A stretch of DNA of 64,000 bases from Bacteroidota bacterium (GTDB lineage: Bacteria; Bacteroidota; Bacteroidia; Bacteroidales; UBA12481), in assembly GCA_018669475.1 (NCBI GenBank), contig JABHCC010000019.1:1-64000 (forward strand), in the 5' to 3' direction. Numbering within the stretch: the stretch's first letter is position 1; the number at the start of each line of letters is the position of its first letter. Made by a program: the position numbers and the translations under genes. This document shows, piece after piece, positions 36,512 through 45,076 of the stretch. The notes under the pieces were generated by a model. It had not been told where the DNA came from. It searched no databases and worked only from the letters and a program-made list of their open reading frames with translations.

Positions 36512-38170
36512 ATGAAAAAATCCGCCAGATATTCCATCGTTCTTATCTCTCTTCTTTTTTTACCTATTGCATTTTCAGGTTTTCAGGATAGAGATTTTGA
36601 ACTCTCTAAAAACCTCGACATCTACTATACCCTCATGCGTGAGCTAAATTTATTTTATGTAGATGAAACCGATCCGGGTGAACTGGTTAAAGCGAGTGTG
36701 GACCAGATGCTGAGAACTCTCGATCCCTACACCTCCTATATTCCTGAGTCACGAATGGAAGATCTGCAATTAATGACTACCGGGGAATACGGTGGAATTG
36801 GTGCATTAATCAGACAAAGAGAAGGATATGTTATTGTCACTGATCCTTATGAAGGTTTTCCCGCTCAAAAAGCAGGATTGAGAGCAGGTGATATAATAAG
36901 GAAAATTGACGGACGCAAAATCGCTGATCTGAACTCTTCACAGATTGGTGAACTAATGAAAGGTCAGGTAGGTACAAAACTAAAAATGACTGTTGAAAGG
37001 TCTGAAGAGAAAACCCCTGTAGAGATCGATATAGTTAGAGAAAAAATTCGAATTTCAAATGTTCCATATTATCAGCTACTCAATGATTCATACGGTTATA
37101 TCCGACTTTCGGGATTCACACAAGGTGCAGCAAAAGAAGTCCTTGCTGCCTTTAATGAGCTGAAAGACAATGGAATGGAGAAGTTGATACTTGATCTGAG
37201 AAGCAATCCGGGAGGTCTACTTATTGAAGCAGTTGATGTGATGAATATTTTTGTACCCAACAATCAGGAAATTGTCAGCACAATTGGTAAAGTCAAACAA
37301 TGGAATAAAACTTACTATTGCCGACGAGAACCTGCCGATACCACAATGCCTCTTGTTGTTTTGGTTAACTCGCAGTCAGCCTCAGCAGCTGAAATTGTCG
37401 CCGGAGCTGTGCAGGATCTTGACCGTGGTGTAGTAATTGGCCAGCGTTCATTCGGTAAGGGTCTGGTGCAAACGACCCGGGACCTCAGCTATAATTCAAA
37501 ACTAAAACTTACTACCGCCAAGTATTATATTCCCAGTGGAAGATGTATTCAGGCACTGGATTATTCGCACAGAAGAGAGGATGGCAGTGTCGGACATATT
37601 CCCGATTCACTGATATCCGAATTTGCTACAAAAAATGGAAGGGTAGTATATGATGGGGGAGGTATCCTACCGGATGTAGAAATGCCTGTTCGTATGCTTA
37701 GCAGGCTATCAACAGCCCTGATTTACAAGGATAAGTTTTTTGATTTTGCCACCGACTTCAGAAATAGTATGGATGAAATTGATTCACCTGAAAATTTTCA
37801 TTTAGACGATAAATACTATACTGACTTTGTTCATCAGCTGGTAAAAGATAGCTTTCATTATGAAACAGCCAGCTCAAGAAAATTGAATGAACTTATTGAT
37901 GTGGCCAAACGTGAAAAGTATTATGATAAGGCCAGTAATGAAATTGAGGAACTGAAATCTCTGCTGGAAACCGACCTGGAAAAGGATACTGAGATATTCG
38001 CACAAGAAATAAAGAATATCTTATCAGATGAAATTCTGGGCAGGTATTATTATCAGAAAGGTAGAATCCAGTTTATGCTCAAAGAAGATCCGCTTGTTCA
38101 TAAGGCCAGAGAGATACTGTCGAATGAGAATAATAACTACACAAGCATTCTGAGTAAAAAGAAAGACTGA
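36512..38170 (+). CDS. S41 family C-terminal processing protease
   Basis: A 552-aa exported serine protease of the CtpA/Tsp family. It has a signal peptide (to about SGFQ), a PDZ domain (about 90-175; YGGIGALI, AGLRAGDIIRKIDG) and the S41 core with catalytic Ser in NSQSASAAEIVAG and Lys in SFGKGLVQ. These enzymes trim or degrade periplasmic proteins from their C-termini. The C-terminal 150 residues are helical and charged, usual in Bacteroidota members. Its stop touches that of moaE (convergent, no gap). Confidence 0.93.
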   Translation: MKKSARYSIVLISLLFLPIAFSGFQDRDFELSKNLDIYYTLMRELNLFYVDETDPGELVKASVDQMLRTLDPYTSYIPESRMEDLQLMTTGEYGGIGALIRQREGYVIVTDPYEGFPAQKAGLRAGDIIRKIDGRKIADLNSSQIGELMKGQVGTKLKMTVERSEEKTPVEIDIVREKIRISNVPYYQLLNDSYGYIRLSGFTQGAAKEVLAAFNELKDNGMEKLILDLRSNPGGLLIEAVDVMNIFVPNNQEIVSTIGKVKQWNKTYYCRREPADTTMPLVVLVNSQSASAAEIVAGAVQDLDRGVVIGQRSFGKGLVQTTRDLSYNSKLKLTTAKYYIPSGRCIQALDYSHRREDGSVGHIPDSLISEFATKNGRVVYDGGGILPDVEMPVRMLSRLSTALIYKDKFFDFATDFRNSMDEIDSPENFHLDDKYYTDFVHQLVKDSFHYETASSRKLNELIDVAKREKYYDKASNEIEELKSLLETDLEKDTEIFAQEIKNILSDEILGRYYYQKGRIQFMLKEDPLVHKAREILSNENNNYTSILSKKKD

Positions 38171-38602
38171 TTATTTCTCCAGCCATTTGTGAGACTGGTC
38201 ATCGTATAACTCCTTTTTCCAAACCGGAAGATTAGCTTTTATTTGTTCAACACAATCTTCCATGGCAGCAAATGCCTGTTTACGATGGCCGCATGAAACC
38301 GATACAATCAGAGAGATTTCACCAACTTTTACGAGGCCTTTACTATGGTAAATTTGCACATCTGTCAAGTCATCATATTTTCTTAATAAAGAGCTGGTTA
38401 TTATTTGTACAGCCTTGGTAACCAGATTATCATATGCTGAATATTCAATTCCTACAACCCTTTTATCTGAGACTTTATCTGCTCTGATTTTACCAAGAAA
38501 AAAGGCGTGTGCACCCACTTGCTTTTTGTCAGCCTTATCCAGAATCCCGCTAATAAAAGCTGAGGACAGTGGACCTTGAATCAGGTATTCTGATGCTTCC
38601 AT
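38171..38602 (-). CDS. moaE: molybdopterin synthase catalytic subunit
   Basis: Transfers sulphur from the MoaD C-terminus to precursor Z (cPMP), making molybdopterin. The 143-aa product has GAHAFFLGKIR, VVGIEYSAYDNL, IYHSKGLVKVGEISLIVSVSCGHRKQAF and the KANLPVWKKEL catalytic lysine region. The ATG at 38602 is chosen, 2 nt after the moaD stop; an upstream TTG at 38608 is less likely. It forms a moaE-moaD-mobA group, with moaA, moaC and moeA absent. Confidence 0.95.
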   Translation of the reverse strand: MEASEYLIQGPLSSAFISGILDKADKKQVGAHAFFLGKIRADKVSDKRVVGIEYSAYDNLVTKAVQIITSSLLRKYDDLTDVQIYHSKGLVKVGEISLIVSVSCGHRKQAFAAMEDCVEQIKANLPVWKKELYDDQSHKWLEK

Positions 38603-38604
38603 AC

Positions 38605-38841
38605 TCAACCTCCTGTGAATGGTGGTAATAATGCCACTTCATCACCCGGCTTGACAGAATCGGATAAAGATGAGATTTCCTGGTTTAAAGAATACTGAAA
38701 ATGTTGCGAAGCTAAATCCGGATACTTTTGAATCAGTAGATTCTGTAATTCGTCCAAAGTGCCTGTAAAATCAAGCTCCTCAGTGCTTTTTGCACAAATT
38801 TCTGAAAGGACTCCGAAATAAATGATGTTGATTGTTTCCAT
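38605..38841 (-). CDS. moaD: molybdopterin synthase sulphur carrier subunit
   Basis: A 78-aa ubiquitin-fold protein whose C-terminal Gly-Gly (LLPPFTGG) is adenylated and thiocarboxylated to carry sulphur for molybdopterin synthesis. It is placed directly before its partner moaE and 2 bp after mobA. Length and terminal motif are diagnostic. Confidence 0.94.
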   Translation of the reverse strand: METINIIYFGVLSEICAKSTEELDFTGTLDELQNLLIQKYPDLASQHFQYSLNQEISSLSDSVKPGDEVALLPPFTGG

Positions 38842-38843
38842 AA

Positions 38844-39413
38844 TTATTTTGTCAAATCTTCAGGACGGTTCAAATTTAAAAACAGATCGGGAGAAAAAAA
38901 GTTCAGATTTGAAAATATATTCACATCCTGCCAGTGAGCCGACCGGATAACTGCCGGTGGTTTATGCAGGCCGCTCCTGATAGCCTTTAGAAAAACCTCA
39001 TGAACTGACTTGTTGTAAATACCAATCATAGGTTCATTAATCCCATTATGGGCTGCGAGACTGATGTCATAACCAGTATGCTTTTCAAGTAGATATGCGA
39101 ATAAGTCACTGGAAATCAAAGGAGTATCACAACTGACAAAAATAACAGAAGAATTTGCCGCATGGAACAATCCGGATTCCAGTCCGGCAATCGGACCAAT
39201 TCCCGGAAAGCGATCTGCAATTACATTTTGTCCGCCAAACAATTCAGGATCAGAATTCGATGAAATAAATACTTCATTGCATAAAGGTTTCAGGGCTGCC
39301 AGGGCCCATTCATACAATGCCTTACCGCGCCATAGCATAAATGCTTTGTCCTGACCCATACGTTTGCTTTCACCTCCGGCTAATATGACCCCGCTAAGCG
39401 TTTTTTCTCTCAT
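38844..39413 (-). CDS. mobA: molybdenum cofactor guanylyltransferase
   Basis: Attaches GMP to molybdopterin, giving the MGD cofactor of DMSO-reductase family enzymes. The 189-aa product begins with the nucleotide-binding LAGGESKRMGQDKA, followed by ADRFPGIGPIAGLESG and VSCDTPLIS. The ATG at 39413 is preferred over a GTG at 39425. It lies 15 bp after polA, same strand, and heads mobA-moaD-moaE. A molybdoenzyme is implied somewhere in the genome. Confidence 0.92.
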   Translation of the reverse strand: MREKTLSGVILAGGESKRMGQDKAFMLWRGKALYEWALAALKPLCNEVFISSNSDPELFGGQNVIADRFPGIGPIAGLESGLFHAANSSVIFVSCDTPLISSDLFAYLLEKHTGYDISLAAHNGINEPMIGIYNKSVHEVFLKAIRSGLHKPPAVIRSAHWQDVNIFSNLNFFSPDLFLNLNRPEDLTK

Positions 39414-39428
39414 ACAAAAAGTCACTTA

Positions 39429-42218
39429 TTAATGAGCTTCAAACCAGGAAGTACCAGTTCCGATATCGACAATAAGAGGAACCTGAAGTTGAATAACATG
39501 TTCCATTTCATGTCGAACAATATCTCTTACCTTAGAGATTTCAGGTTTATAAACATCGAAGTTCAATTCATCATGAACCTGAAGGATCATTCTGCTTTTT
39601 AATCCGGAGGATAATAATTCCTGATGTATTCTTATCATGGCAAGTTTGATCAGATCAGCTGCTGAGCCCTGGACTGGCGCATTAATTGCATTCCTTTCGG
39701 CATTTCCTCTTACCATCGGATTTTGCGATTGAATATCCGGCAGGTAACGCCGTCTTCCCATAAGGGTTTTCACATATCCATTGTCTCTGGCCGACTGAAT
39801 ACTCATGTCCATGTAGGTTTTGACTCCGGGATAAGATTTGAAATAACCGTCAATTAACGACTTTGCTTCCCGTCTGGAGATGTTTAGGCGCTGAGCCAAC
39901 CCAAAGGACGAAATGCCATAGATAATGCCAAAATTGGCCGTTTTAGCGCGGCTACGCATCTCTTTGCTCACATCATCAGGTGAGATATTGTTGATTAGAG
40001 CTGCCGTCGCCGTATGAATATCCTCATTTCTATTAAAGGCAGCAATCATATTTTTATCACTGCTCATATGAGCCATCAGTCTGAGTTCTACCTGGGAGTA
40101 GTCAGCCGACAGAAAAATATACTCCTCCGAACTGGGTACAAAGGCTTTTCTGATTTCACGACCACGCTCTTCCCTGATAGGAATATTCTGCAGGTTGGGA
40201 TTGATACTACTCAATCTGCCTGTAGCAGCTACAGCTTGGTTGAAAGATGAGTGTATCTTACCGGTTTTGGGTCGTACTAAACCCGGTAAGGTGTCAACAT
40301 AAGTATTCAATAATTTCCTCAAGCCCCTGAATTCCAGTATCATGGCAATGATAGGGTGCCTGCCGGATAAACGAGAAAGAGTATCTTCAGATGTTGAATA
40401 CTGTTTGCTTTTAGTCCTTTTAGCGTTGGGATCTATTTTCAGATGATCGAATAATACCTCTCCGAGTTGCTTTGGAGATCCTACATTGAACTGAACCCCG
40501 GCCAGTGAAAGAATCTCCTCTTCGATTTTAATGAGGTCGTTTTTCAGATCGATAGAAAACTGTTCCAGGGATCCCGTATTCATAAGCATGCCCTCACGTT
40601 CCATGTCTGCAAGAACTTGAACGAGAGGCATCTCAATATCATTGAATAGTGGGTATAATTCTTTTTCTTCAAGCAGTGGATCAAAAAGATTTTTAAGCTG
40701 CAAAGTAATATCTGCATCCTCCCCGGCATATTCTTTGATCTCGTTCAAAGGGATATCCCGCATACTTTTCTGATTTTTACCTTTCTCCCCAATCAATTTA
40801 GAAATAGGCACCATCGAGTATGAAAGATATTTCCTGGCCAATAAATCAAGATTGTGTCTGCTGTCTGCCTCAAGCAAATAATGGGCAAGCATAGTATCGA
40901 AAAATGGCCCCGAAACTTTTACAGAATAGTTGGCTAAAATCTGAATGTCATATTTCAGGTTCTGAGCAATTTTCAGAATGCTTGCATCTTCAAGAGCCGG
41001 CCTTAGCAATTCAAGTCTCGATTGTAAAGCAGCCGGATCGCTTGAGAAAGGAATGTAATATGCTTCATGTTCGGTGAAAGAGATAGCGAGTCCAACCAGT
41101 TCAGCATCCAAAGCATCCAGACCAGTTGTTTCAGTGTCGAAGCAATACTCTTTCTGCTGAAGCAATTTCTTTGTCAGTTTAATTATCTCATTATCATCAT
41201 CAAGCAGATGATATTGATGATCGACACTATCAATTCCGGGTAAAGAATCCTGCTCCTCAATAACAACTGAAGCCGAACCAAAAAGATCACCCTGAATTGC
41301 AGTACTTGCAGGTTTGCTGACTGCCTGGGGAGTAGCAGGTTTACCATAACCTGCAATAATCCTGTTTGCCATTGTGGCAAATTCAAGTTCATCAAACAAC
41401 TCTTTTAGCTTCTCAAAATCAGGATCCACAGTTTCTAACTGTGCCGAATCAAAATCAATATCTACAGCAGTGTCAATTGTAACTAAATAACGCGCCTGCT
41501 CAATCTGTTCACGGAAATTGATCAGGTTCTCTTTGCGTTTTCCTTTAAATTCCTCAATATGATCGTAAATACCTGAGATGCTTCCATAATTGCCAATAAT
41601 TTCCTTAGCTCCTTTTTCACCAATTCCCGGAGCACCCGGAATATTATCAGCCGAATCACCCCAAAGGGCCAGAATGTCAATCACCTGTTCAGGATCAGTA
41701 ATCTTGAATTTCTCACATATTTCCTCTTTTCCAAGAATTTCAACATCCTGTCCCGAACGCCTTGGTTTATACATCCTTACCTTATCCGAAACCAGCTGGG
41801 CAAAATCCTTATCCGGAGTCATCATAAACACATCAAACCCTTCTTTTTCTGCCTTTTTTGACAGAGTTCCTATCACATCATCTGCCTCAAATCCATCTTT
41901 TTCAAGTTGAGAAATGTTAAATGCTTTAATCACCTCCCGGATGTAAGGGATGGATGTACGAAGATCATCTGGCATTGGTGGCCGTTGCGCTTTATATTCT
42001 GGAAAATGAACATGTCTGAATGTAGGGGTAGGGGGGTCAAAAACGATGGCAATATGACTGGGTTTCTCTTTTCTGAGTAATTCTTCAAGAGTAAGTACAA
42101 ATCCAAAAACAGCCGAAGTATTTAATCCTTTTGAATTGATTCGTGGGTTTTTTATAAATGCATAATATGATCGATAAATCAGAGCATATGCATCAAGGAG
42201 AAACAGTTTTTTATCCAT
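39429..42218 (-). CDS. polA: DNA polymerase I
   Basis: A 929-aa repair and Okazaki-fragment polymerase with all three domains. The 5'-3' exonuclease covers about 1-290 (FLLDAYALIYRSYYAF, FEADDVIGTLS, WGDSADNIPG). The 3'-5' exonuclease is about 330-520 and keeps its acidic residues (FDTETTGLDA, NLKYDIQIL, YAGEDADITL), so proofreading should be active. The polymerase domain is about 540-929 (SADYSQVELRLMAHMS, RSRAKTANFGIIYGIS, QVHDELNFDV). The gene is long and intact. Confidence 0.97.
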   Translation of the reverse strand: MDKKLFLLDAYALIYRSYYAFIKNPRINSKGLNTSAVFGFVLTLEELLRKEKPSHIAIVFDPPTPTFRHVHFPEYKAQRPPMPDDLRTSIPYIREVIKAFNISQLEKDGFEADDVIGTLSKKAEKEGFDVFMMTPDKDFAQLVSDKVRMYKPRRSGQDVEILGKEEICEKFKITDPEQVIDILALWGDSADNIPGAPGIGEKGAKEIIGNYGSISGIYDHIEEFKGKRKENLINFREQIEQARYLVTIDTAVDIDFDSAQLETVDPDFEKLKELFDELEFATMANRIIAGYGKPATPQAVSKPASTAIQGDLFGSASVVIEEQDSLPGIDSVDHQYHLLDDDNEIIKLTKKLLQQKEYCFDTETTGLDALDAELVGLAISFTEHEAYYIPFSSDPAALQSRLELLRPALEDASILKIAQNLKYDIQILANYSVKVSGPFFDTMLAHYLLEADSRHNLDLLARKYLSYSMVPISKLIGEKGKNQKSMRDIPLNEIKEYAGEDADITLQLKNLFDPLLEEKELYPLFNDIEMPLVQVLADMEREGMLMNTGSLEQFSIDLKNDLIKIEEEILSLAGVQFNVGSPKQLGEVLFDHLKIDPNAKRTKSKQYSTSEDTLSRLSGRHPIIAMILEFRGLRKLLNTYVDTLPGLVRPKTGKIHSSFNQAVAATGRLSSINPNLQNIPIREERGREIRKAFVPSSEEYIFLSADYSQVELRLMAHMSSDKNMIAAFNRNEDIHTATAALINNISPDDVSKEMRSRAKTANFGIIYGISSFGLAQRLNISRREAKSLIDGYFKSYPGVKTYMDMSIQSARDNGYVKTLMGRRRYLPDIQSQNPMVRGNAERNAINAPVQGSAADLIKLAMIRIHQELLSSGLKSRMILQVHDELNFDVYKPEISKVRDIVRHEMEHVIQLQVPLIVDIGTGTSWFEAH

Positions 42219-42222
42219 GTTT

Positions 42223-42230
42223 CAAAGATA
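42223..42230 (-). promoter_or_regulatory. candidate -7 box (TATCTTTG) for polA
   Basis: On the minus strand TATCTTTG matches TAnnTTTG and ends only 4 nt before the polA start codon. If used, the transcript would have almost no leader. No clear -33 box is seen at the usual spacing, so this is weak. Confidence 0.3.
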
Positions 42231-42286
42231 GGAGATAATGGACAACCTGTGAGAATTAAGATAAACAGCAAATTTCGTGATGAGAA

Positions 42287-42736
42287 TTACTGATTATCAG
42301 CAGCCAGCCACTCTGCATAAGAGTTTGCTGTTTCATAGAGAACAATGGATTCGAGCTTTACAGTATTTGGCAATTCCCGGTTGAGAAGCTCAGCAAAATA
42401 AATTACCATGTTCTCAGCTGTAGGTTGAAAGCTTGTGAAATGATGACGGTCAAACATCTCATCGAGCAGAAGAAGTTGTTCAACAGGAGCCTTTTTGTTC
42501 AGGACAACAGAGTGGTCGTACACATCTACAATATACTCCTTGACTACCCTTTTCAGATCCCCAAAATCAATAACCATCCCTTCTTTAATATCCTCCTGAT
42601 CAGTAATAGGTTCACCTGATACCGTAACATTCATTATATAAGAGTGTCCGTGCATGTTTTTACATAAACCATCGTATCCCAACAGCGCATGCGCCATTTC
42701 AAAACGGAAGATTTTTGTCACCCTGATTTTTGGCAT
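42287..42736 (-). CDS. queD: 6-carboxytetrahydropterin synthase (QueD family)
   Basis: A 149-aa 6-pyruvoyltetrahydropterin synthase-like enzyme, likely making 6-carboxy-5,6,7,8-tetrahydropterin for queuosine/7-deazaguanine synthesis. Zinc ligands are present: His15 in FEMAHALLGY, and two His in NMHGHSYIMNV; catalytic Cys26 is in DGLCKNMHGH, with the Asp-His pair in YDHSVVL and Glu in LYETANSY. No other queuosine genes are adjacent. A close homologue in pterin synthesis cannot be fully excluded. Confidence 0.9.
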   Translation of the reverse strand: MPKIRVTKIFRFEMAHALLGYDGLCKNMHGHSYIMNVTVSGEPITDQEDIKEGMVIDFGDLKRVVKEYIVDVYDHSVVLNKKAPVEQLLLLDEMFDRHHFTSFQPTAENMVIYFAELLNRELPNTVKLESIVLYETANSYAEWLAADNQ

Positions 42737-42787
42737 TATATATATATATTGATCGTATCAAAGCATACAATCAGAAAGAAGAAGTGT

Positions 42788-43099
42788 TTAACAGGCGCAT
42801 TTTGAAATGCATTCCACGATATTGCTCAGCTGTTCGTGACGCAAAAAGTAATAGGTGTTTTTGCCATCTCGCTTACTGGCAAGAACACCCTTGTCTTTGA
42901 GAATTCCAAGATGGTGTGAAGTAGTGGATTGTTTAAGATTTAACTTCTCATGTATTTCTGTTACAGTGAGTTTCTTGCCATCTTCCAGGAAGGAAATTAT
43001 GCTTATTCTCGTCGGATGAGCAATGGCTTTAAGCATAATGGCTGCTTTCTCCAATTGTTCCGGTTGTAATCCCTGAACTTTCATATTATTTATCTTCAT
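42788..43099 (-). CDS. ArsR-family winged-helix regulator
   Basis: A 103-aa repressor-type protein. The HTH runs through LTVTEIHEKLNLKQSTTSHHLGILKDKGVL, with the AHPTRISI helix before and a KRDGKNTYYFLR wing after. Its C-terminus ends CISKCAC (three Cys), a possible thiol or metal-sensing site; the canonical ArsR alpha-3 ELCVCDL motif is absent. Target genes are unknown; no metal transporter is adjacent. Two in-frame ATGs (43099, 43084) could start it. Confidence 0.87.
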   Translation of the reverse strand: MKINNMKVQGLQPEQLEKAAIMLKAIAHPTRISIISFLEDGKKLTVTEIHEKLNLKQSTTSHHLGILKDKGVLASKRDGKNTYYFLRHEQLSNIVECISKCAC

Positions 43100-43184
43100 C
43101 GGTATAGATGCAAATATATAAATATTTAACTAGTCTGTAGTGTTATTGAGCAAACAATAATAATGATTTTTGTCAGGTTAGAGG

Positions 43185-44063
43185 CTAGAAATGATTTACT
43201 TCCTGACCCTTAATTGAGCTTAATAAATGGTTGGCCAAACGACTGGCACCAATTCTGAAAAGTCCGGGTGTTAACCATTCCTCACCAAGCAGATTTTCAA
43301 TAAGCGTATAATAAATCATAGCATCATCAAGGTTTGAAATTCCTCCGGCTGGTTTAAGTCCAACCATTTTATCTGTATGCGAATGATAATCCCTGATTGC
43401 TTTAGCCATGACATAAACAGCTTCAGGAGTAGCAGCGGGACTCAGTTTTCCGGTTGATGTTTTTATGAAATCAGCTCCGGCTTCCATAGCAATTAGGCTG
43501 GCCAAACGAATATTCTGAGCGGTTTTAAGTAGGCCGGTTTCCAAAATAACTTTCAAATGGATATCACCTATCATGTTCTTTATCAGGTAGATCTCGTCAA
43601 AAACCCTTTGATAATCACCCCCGAGAAAACGACCCACCGAAATAACGATATCAATCTCATCAGCACCTTTAGATACTAATAGTTCGCATTCAGCCAGTTT
43701 TATTGAAATGAATGTTTGTGACGAAGGGAAGCCAGCCCCGACGGCGGCAATATTTATATTCGAAACCGTTAATGATTTTCGAATTTCCTCCACAAGTGTT
43801 GGGTAAACACATACCGCAGCGACTGATGGAATGGATGGAAAACGTTCTTGAAACAGGCTCAGGTTGCGACAAAACCTGCGCGCAGTTGCACCATTATCAT
43901 CTGTGTTTAAAGTAGTAAGATCAATGCATGAAAAAAGTAATTTCTGAACCTCAATATCAGGATTCTGAGCTCTGTCTTTCTGTATTTCAGCAGTACGTAG
44001 CCTAACAAAACGATCATCTTCCCCCGGCCCATAATTCTCATGGTACTTATTTACTTCGTCCAT
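43185..44063 (-). CDS. deoC: deoxyribose-phosphate aldolase
   Basis: Cleaves 2-deoxyribose 5-phosphate to acetaldehyde and glyceraldehyde 3-phosphate during deoxynucleoside catabolism. The 292-aa class I aldolase has the Schiff-base lysine in FIKTSTGK, VILETGLLKT, and GLKPAGGISN. The N-terminal ~50 residues are longer than in E. coli DeoC. It is a one-gene unit between the ArsR gene and a block of heptanucleotide repeats. Confidence 0.95.
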   Translation of the reverse strand: MDEVNKYHENYGPGEDDRFVRLRTAEIQKDRAQNPDIEVQKLLFSCIDLTTLNTDDNGATARRFCRNLSLFQERFPSIPSVAAVCVYPTLVEEIRKSLTVSNINIAAVGAGFPSSQTFISIKLAECELLVSKGADEIDIVISVGRFLGGDYQRVFDEIYLIKNMIGDIHLKVILETGLLKTAQNIRLASLIAMEAGADFIKTSTGKLSPAATPEAVYVMAKAIRDYHSHTDKMVGLKPAGGISNLDDAMIYYTLIENLLGEEWLTPGLFRIGASRLANHLLSSIKGQEVNHF

Positions 44064-44271
44064 TTTTTTTAATCAAAATTAAAAAAAAAAGTCATCAGTC
44101 ATCAGTAAAGAAAAAAGTTATCAGTTTTCAGTTTTCAGTCATCAGTAAAGAAAAAAGTTATCAGTTATCAGTTTTCAGCAAAAAAACGTCCCCAGTCCCC
44201 ACGTCCCCGATTCCCTACTCCCGATTCCCGCCTGCCCCGATTTCAATCGGGGATTCCCGCCTGCCCCGAAT
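44064..44271. repeat. heptanucleotide-repeat block I (between deoC and dtd)
   Basis: A 208-bp non-coding block made of drifting 7-bp repeats. The deoC-proximal part is runs of CAGTCAT, CAGTTTT and CAGTTAT alternating with A-rich AAAGAAAAAAG. Then come GTCCCCA-type units and GATTCCC-type units. It ends in a hairpin, CCCCGATTTCAATCGGGG (44235-44252). A second block with the same order lies on the other side of dtd. Confidence 0.85.
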
Positions 44272-44724
44272 TCATTTTCGATTCTTCGAATCAATAAACA
44301 AAGTAACCGGCCCATCGTTAATCAGAGCAACATCCATCTCTGCACCAAAAATTCCTGATCCAATTTTTTTTGTAGTATCCTTTTCCAACTGTTTGATAAA
44401 ACCTTCGTACAAGGGTATCGAAATATCAGGGGGTGCAGCGTCAATATATGAGGGACGAAAACCTTTTCTAACTCTGGCGTGGAGAGTAAACTGACTCACG
44501 GTAAGAATTTCACCATCAATATCTTTTACCGAAAGATTCATTACTCCATTCTCATCATCAAAAATTCTCAAGCCACAAATTTTGTTGCTCAACCAAATAA
44601 TATCCTCCTGATTGTCCTCAGCTTCAATACCAACTAAAACAAGCATACCCTGTTCAATAGATGAAACAATTTTTTCATCAACAGAAACAGAAGCAGATTT
44701 AACACGTTGAATTAGAAGACGCAT
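44272..44724 (-). CDS. dtd: D-aminoacyl-tRNA deacylase
   Basis: Removes D-amino acids (and glycine from tRNA-Ala) from mischarged tRNAs. The 150-aa product has MRLLIQRVKSASVSVD at the start, the active-site SQFTLHARVRKGFRPSY, and the second signature INDGPVTLFIDS. Length is standard. The gene is isolated between two blocks of heptanucleotide repeats. Confidence 0.95.
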   Translation of the reverse strand: MRLLIQRVKSASVSVDEKIVSSIEQGMLVLVGIEAEDNQEDIIWLSNKICGLRIFDDENGVMNLSVKDIDGEILTVSQFTLHARVRKGFRPSYIDAAPPDISIPLYEGFIKQLEKDTTKKIGSGIFGAEMDVALINDGPVTLFIDSKNRK

Positions 44725-44885
44725 AGAGAAAAAAGTTTTCAGTTTTCAGTTATCAGCAAGAAAAAAGTCATCAGTCATCAGTCATCAGCAAAAGACTTGT
44801 CCCCAGTCCCCACGTCCCCAGTCCCCGCCTGCCGCGATTCCCGAATCCCGAATCCCGGAATTCGATCGGGGACTCCCGATTGAAT
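44725..44885. repeat. heptanucleotide-repeat block II (between dtd and yqaE-like gene)
   Basis: Same composition and order as block I: A-rich plus CAGTTTT/CAGTCAT units, then GTCCCCA units, then AATCCCG units. It closes with an imperfect hairpin, AATTCGATCGGG and CCCGATTGAATT around GACT (44859-44886), which runs into the stop codon of the next minus-strand gene. All units have period seven. Confidence 0.85.
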
Positions 44886-45041
44886 TCACCTCGCCCTATT
44901 TAAAATCACTAATGCCGCTATCACTCCTGGCACCCATCCGGCAAGTGTTAATAAAAAAACAATCACCACCGATCCACATCCTTGGTCGATTACAGCAAGG
45001 GGTGGAAAAAAAATCGCCAGAAGGACGCGCAATATTGACAT
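44886..45041 (-). CDS. YqaE/Pmp3 family small membrane protein
   Basis: A 51-aa protein, start ATG at 45041 and stop TGA at 44888-44886. The sequence reads MSILRVLLAIFFPPLAVIDQ, then a short Gly-Cys-Gly turn and a second hydrophobic helix containing LAGWVPGVIAALVI. This two-helix layout with FFPPLAV and LAGWVPG is diagnostic of the YqaE/Pmp3 (UPF0057) family, linked to stress and membrane potential in other organisms. Its role in this organism is unknown. Confidence 0.9.
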   Translation of the reverse strand: MSILRVLLAIFFPPLAVIDQGCGSVVIVFLLTLAGWVPGVIAALVILNRAR

Positions 45042-45076
45042 GTCTCAATAATTTAATCACGAAAGTACAATATTAT

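Noticed and set aside
44064-44271. Possible CRISPR array
   Set aside because: The units are 7 bp with drifting sequence and no unique spacers; no cas gene is in the window.
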